Source of the DNA: Cephalopachus bancanus
Lineage: Eukaryota > Chordata > Mammalia > Primates > Tarsiidae
Direction of reading: 5' to 3'
DNA: 64,000 nt
Assembly: GCA_027257055.1 (NCBI GenBank)
Contig: JAPVLO010000162.1
Span: 1,116,001-1,180,000 of the forward strand
Of this stretch, positions 60,880 to 64,000 are shown in pieces. The notes under the pieces were generated by a model that saw nothing but the letters and a program-made list of their open reading frames with translations, had not been told where the DNA came from and made no database searches. The translations under genes and the position numbers were made by a program. How positions within the stretch are numbered: the stretch's first letter is position 1; every line of letters begins with the position of its first letter.

Positions 60880-61440
60880 CTTCAACGGTGACAGTCAAAG
60901 ACTCGGGGCTGACAGAAGCAGCCCGGGGCTGAATGGCCGCGCCAAGGCCGGCGGGAGCCCCGAGGCGCCGGAGGGACCCCGCCCCTTTCCCTCCGCCCAT
61001 CCTGCGGTCTGTGCGCCCCCATCGGGCTGCCCCCAGGCCCGGGGCCAGCCCGGGAGCAGCCAGGCACCTGTCTGGACGTGAGACCCCACCGAGCCTGAGA
61101 AGCCCACGTGGCCGGCTCATGGCCGGGGAAGGAGGGCGCTGCCCCTGCGGGGGCTGCTTATTTTTAGCCACTCTCGGCTCGGGCGGTGCAGACTGCGCGC
61201 TGGCGCGGATGCCGTGGCTTCTCCCCACCCGGGCGGGAATGGCTTTCTCTTTCAGGCAGGCGCCCGCCGCGGCGGCAGGCCCCGGGCAGGATGCTGTGCC
61301 TATTATTTTTGATTGCCCATCTTATGGGGCATGAAATCACTTCGGGGTTGCGGCTCGGCGCTGCCCTCACTGCAGCCCGGGAACGGCAGGAGGCGCCCGT
61401 CTCCCGGGGGGCGGGGCGGGGCGGGTAGCGGCGACGGCTC
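60880..61440. promoter_or_regulatory. CpG island 3 with MEF2 site
   Basis: About 560 bp of dense CpG with no repeat. A perfect MEF2 consensus, TTATTTTTAG (YTAWWWWTAR), lies at 61158-61167. An A/T-rich insert, 'cctattatttttgattgccc', at 61299-61318 stands out from the GC-rich surround and leads into TGCCCAT-N3-ATGGGGCA (61314-61331). The mix of CpG island and A/T-rich motifs suggests a tissue-regulated promoter or enhancer (inference). Confidence 0.55.
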
Positions 61441-61935
61441 CTGCGGGGGAAAGGGGGGCACCCAAGCATGCGGGACTCCCACACTGCTCTACATGCCACG
61501 ACCCCTGCCCCTAGTGAGAGGCTGGCACCCACTTGATCCAAGAGGCTTCAGCTGGGAGGCAGGGCACCCGGCTTCCAGCCCTATCTCGGTCCCGGCCCGA
61601 GCTTCTGTGGGCCCAGTCTTCCAAAATCAAGGAATGCTGAGGTAGCTTGGTGCCTCAGTTTCCCTTTTCTGCAAAATCAGCGGGGCCACCCTCCCACTGG
61701 GGAAAAGCTCTAGGGAGAATTCCTTGCCTTTCCTAACTTGTGGTGGCTCCTGGTGTTTTCTTGGCTTGCGGTAACATGACTAATCTCTGCAGGGCTTCCT
61801 CACGTGGCCTTCTCCCCTGTGTCTCTGTGTCTCAAATCTCTATTTTCTTTCCGGAGTAAAGACACCAGGCACTGGGTTTAGGGCCCACCCTGAATCCAGG
61901 ATAATCTCGTCCTGAGATCCTCCCTTAAGTACAAC

Positions 61936-62587
61936 CATGGTCTGAATGTTTGTGTTCCCCCCGGATTCATGCATTGAAACCTAATCCCAATGTGATGGGA
62001 TTAGGAGGTGGGCCTTTGGGAGGTGATGGGTCCATGAGGGTTTTGCCCTCGGGGATTAGTGCCCTTGTAACAGGGACCTCGGAGAGCTAGCTCGCCCCTT
62101 CTACTATGTGAGGACACAGCAGGAAGGTGCCATTGATGAAGCAGAGAGCAAATCCATCCCAGACGCTGAATCTGCCAGCACCTTGATCTTGGATTTCCCA
62201 GCTCCAGAACTACATACATTTCTGTTGTTTATAAGACACCCAGCCGGGCTCGGTGGCTCAGCCTGTAATCCCGCACCTTTGGGAGGCTGAGGTGAGTGGA
62301 TTGCCTGAGCCCGTGGGTTCGAGACCCACCTGGGCAACTTGACCCGACCTCATCTCTACAATAAATCAAAAAATTAGCCGGGCGTGGTAGTACTTGCCTG
62401 TAGTTCCAGCTACTTGGAAGGCTGAGGCGGAAGGATTGCCGGAACCCAGCAGGTCGAGGCTGTGGTGGCCGGGAGCGGCCACTGCACTCCAGTCTGGGTG
62501 ACAGAGTGAGACTCCAACTCAAAGAAAAAAAAAAGACACCCAGTTTGTGGAATTTTTTATTATAGCAGCCGGAACAGACTAAGATAA
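61936..62587 (+). mobile_element. MaLR-type LTR carrying an Alu
   Basis: 'catggtctgaatgtttgtgt', 'gattaggaggtgggcctttg', 'gaggacacagcaggaaggtg', 'agcaccttgatcttgga' and 'tagcagccggaacagactaa' follow an MST/MLT1-type LTR in sense orientation. The Alu splits it at 'aagacacccag'. Confidence 0.8.
62244..62532 (+). mobile_element. Alu, young J-derived lineage, perfect TSD
   Basis: Sense dimer with 'ccgggctcggtggctcagcc', 'gcctgagcccgtgggttcg', 'ctacaataaatcaaaaaat' and 'gagactccaactc'. TSD aagacacccag (62233-62243 / 62533-62543), perfect over 11 bp. Confidence 0.95.
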
Positions 62588-62699
62588 GTACTAACTTAAT
62601 TACATTTGTAAAGACCCTGTTTGCACATGAGGTCACATTTGGAGGTCTTGGGGGTTTGGACTTGGACATGCCTTTGGCGGGGTGGGGTGGGGACCCTAT

Positions 62700-63350
62700 T
62701 GGATCGGGCACTTGTGAGATGCTTCTGAGTTTTCACCCCTCACTGAAGTGTGACAGGTCACAGGCACAGGGCACAGCCTCCGCTCGGGCTGCTCACTTAC
62801 CTTCCCCTCCTGGTGCAGGCGAGCAGCGCGGCCATGCCTGAGCCCTGAGCACAGAGCCGAGAGTCACATCAAGCCCTCTCCTTCCCCCCAGAAAAGCTGG
62901 AAACTAGGAGGGAGCAGGAGAGGGTGAACCCAGGGAATCAGAGCCCGGTGGAATGTGCACAGCCAGGCAGGGGGGGGAAGCAGAGGGGAGGGGGGGCGCC
63001 AGGCCTGGCCTCCCAGGTGCGCCGCCAGACCTGCTGATACTGGGGGCACCACCGGCCAGGGCAGCTCCTGGCAAACTCACAGGCTGCCCTCAGCTCCCCT
63101 GACCCGGCATCCCACACCCCGTGAGCAGCTCCCTCCTCTCTCCCTCTCTCTGTTTCTGTCTCCTTTCTGTCTCTGTCTCATCTCTGTTTCTGTTTTTGTC
63201 TCTCTCTCTCTCTCCCTCCCCCTCCTCCCTCCCTCCTACCATCAAAATGCACCATTCCCTCAGGACTTCTTTTCTCAGCTTTTCAGGTGATAGGAGCTAA
63301 TCTTACAAACGAATTTAAACCAACTTGAGAGTTAATGACTGAAACTGTTA
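62700..63350. other. Unique, GC-rich then pyrimidine-rich
   Basis: No gene or repeat family recognised. 63130-63240 is a C/T-rich low-complexity stretch (TCTCTG, TCTC and CTCC units). Confidence 0.5.
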
Positions 63351-63856
63351 ATGATCATGATTGTTAACAGCAAACTGGACTGGGGGTGCCTGGTTTGCAT
63401 TTTTGTGCAGAAGAGGCTTTCCATGGTGGCTTGTCAGTCCTGCGATGGCAGCGAGTGTGACAAGGGGCTCTGTCAGAGCTCTGGACACCTCACGTGTCAC
63501 TGCTGGCTTTTGCAAAGCAGCCGAGCGGCCCCCTGCCCTGCACTTGTGGGGCCAGACACCTTGCAGCCTCCCCCTGGGAACGGGTCTCGGTGGGCCAGCA
63601 TCTCAGGTCCAGCCAAGCCACATCAGCATGCCTCAGGATCTGTTTCTGTTTCCTCTGGTTTTCAAGATGAAACAACCAGTAACACACCTGCCCAAGGTCA
63701 CACACGGTAAAGCTGCTTTGATTCTTGCCTGGGTGTTCTGTCTAGGCTCTTTTTATTTAGGGGGTTGTTTATCCCCTTTCAATGCCATGCCCCTCCTCTC
63801 CCTCCCATCTCAAAAGCCGGCTCTCCTAAGTGTTTTGGTTTGTAAGAGTGCTTACA

Positions 63857-63935
63857 AAATTGTGTGTGTATGTGCGCGTGCGTGCGTGCGTGTTTGTGAG
63901 GCTGTGTGTGTGTGCGTGCATTTTTAATCTATTTG
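63857..63935. repeat. (TG)n/(CGTG)n alternating purine-pyrimidine
   Basis: TG and GCGTGC-type units, partly interrupted. The CG/TG alternation is a classic Z-DNA-prone sequence. It lies in otherwise unique DNA. Confidence 0.88.
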
Positions 63936-64000
63936 GGTGGTCGGGGGGTAAGAGTCTCATTCTCTTCCTCTTTCTATCAGCACTGCCTTATTGAGAGATT

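Larger units (their letters stand above)
61850..62690 (-). mobile_element. Antisense LTR split by a MaLR LTR
   Basis: Left part 61850-61935 ('agacaccaggcactgggttta', 'aatccaggataatctcgtcc' in pieces) and right part 62588-62690 ('aattacatttgtaaagaccctg', 'gaggtcacatttggaggtc') are two halves of an antisense MLT1-type LTR. The flanks 'taagtac' on both sides of the inner LTR look like its target duplication. Confidence 0.7.

Noticed and set aside
60545..61228. 227-codon minus-strand open frame in CpG island 3
   Set aside because: It starts in GC-rich DNA, crosses an LTR fragment and ends near Alu flank. The composition explains it.
61314..61331. SRF CArG-like element in 'cccatcttatgggg'
   Set aside because: The spacing between CC and GG is wrong (7 or more, with a C inside) and does not fit CC(A/T)6GG.

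Overview
The window is repeat-dense primate DNA. I see no protein-coding gene that I can support. Lineage evidence comes from the SINEs: there are about 37 dimeric or monomeric Alu-type elements (7SL-derived), which are restricted to primates. The older ones look like AluJ/FLAM/FRAM. The youngest ones, several with intact target-site duplications (TSDs), are a distinct J-derived lineage marked by 'ggctcagcctgtaatcc', 'caacttggcgagacc', 'acaataaatcaaaaat', 'ccagctacttggaagg' and a 3' end in 'gagactccaactc'. I found no element with AluS/AluY features (anthropoids) and none like the lemur/galago Alu lineages. By elimination a tarsier is the best guess; this is inference, not proof.

Layout. 1-980 is unique sequence with no recognised feature. 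980-3350 is a strong CpG island with a CRE/ATF cluster near 2316-2331, a plausible promoter. 3900-9100 is mixed unique sequence, L2/MIR remnants, four Alus and a 106-bp polypurine tract. 9100-14300 holds L2, MIR, a complete hAT element (11521-12056) split by an Alu, and an unusual three-arm Alu. 14917-15763 has a MER20-like element followed by an internally deleted mariner that keeps the D34D catalytic half. 16200-24010 is hAT, L2, MIR and Alu remnants. 24840-34180 is largely antisense old L1, with Alus and one antisense LTR ending in a 20-bp perfect hairpin. 34500-37300 is unique and GC-rich, with a second CpG island (36140-37210). 37480-41730 contains an MLT1-like LTR carrying two nested Alus, and an antisense L1 3' region. 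41769-42185 looks like a compact regulatory block. 42760-43280 is an L2 reverse-transcriptase remnant. 43290-49480 is one sense-strand old L1 broken up by a Tigger-like MITE, Alus, a solo LTR, a MaLR LTR and a home-grown minisatellite. 50000-51600 is unique and contains a 10-bp perfect inverted repeat of nuclear-receptor half-sites. 53940-54720 is an L2 tail with an antisense LTR. 55177-56294 contains two copies of a 270-bp block, 95.9% identical by hand count. 56900-61450 is GC-rich unique sequence ending in a third CpG island with a perfect MEF2 consensus. 61850-62690 is a three-deep nest (LTR in LTR, with an Alu inside). The rest is unique or low-complexity sequence.

Taken together, this looks like intergenic DNA or a long intron, with one strong and two weaker CpG-island promoter/enhancer candidates. 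The long open frames inside the GC-rich islands are explained by low stop-codon density. Repeat names come from remembered consensus sequences and were not searched; boundaries are good to a few bases where a TSD is given and to tens of bases otherwise.
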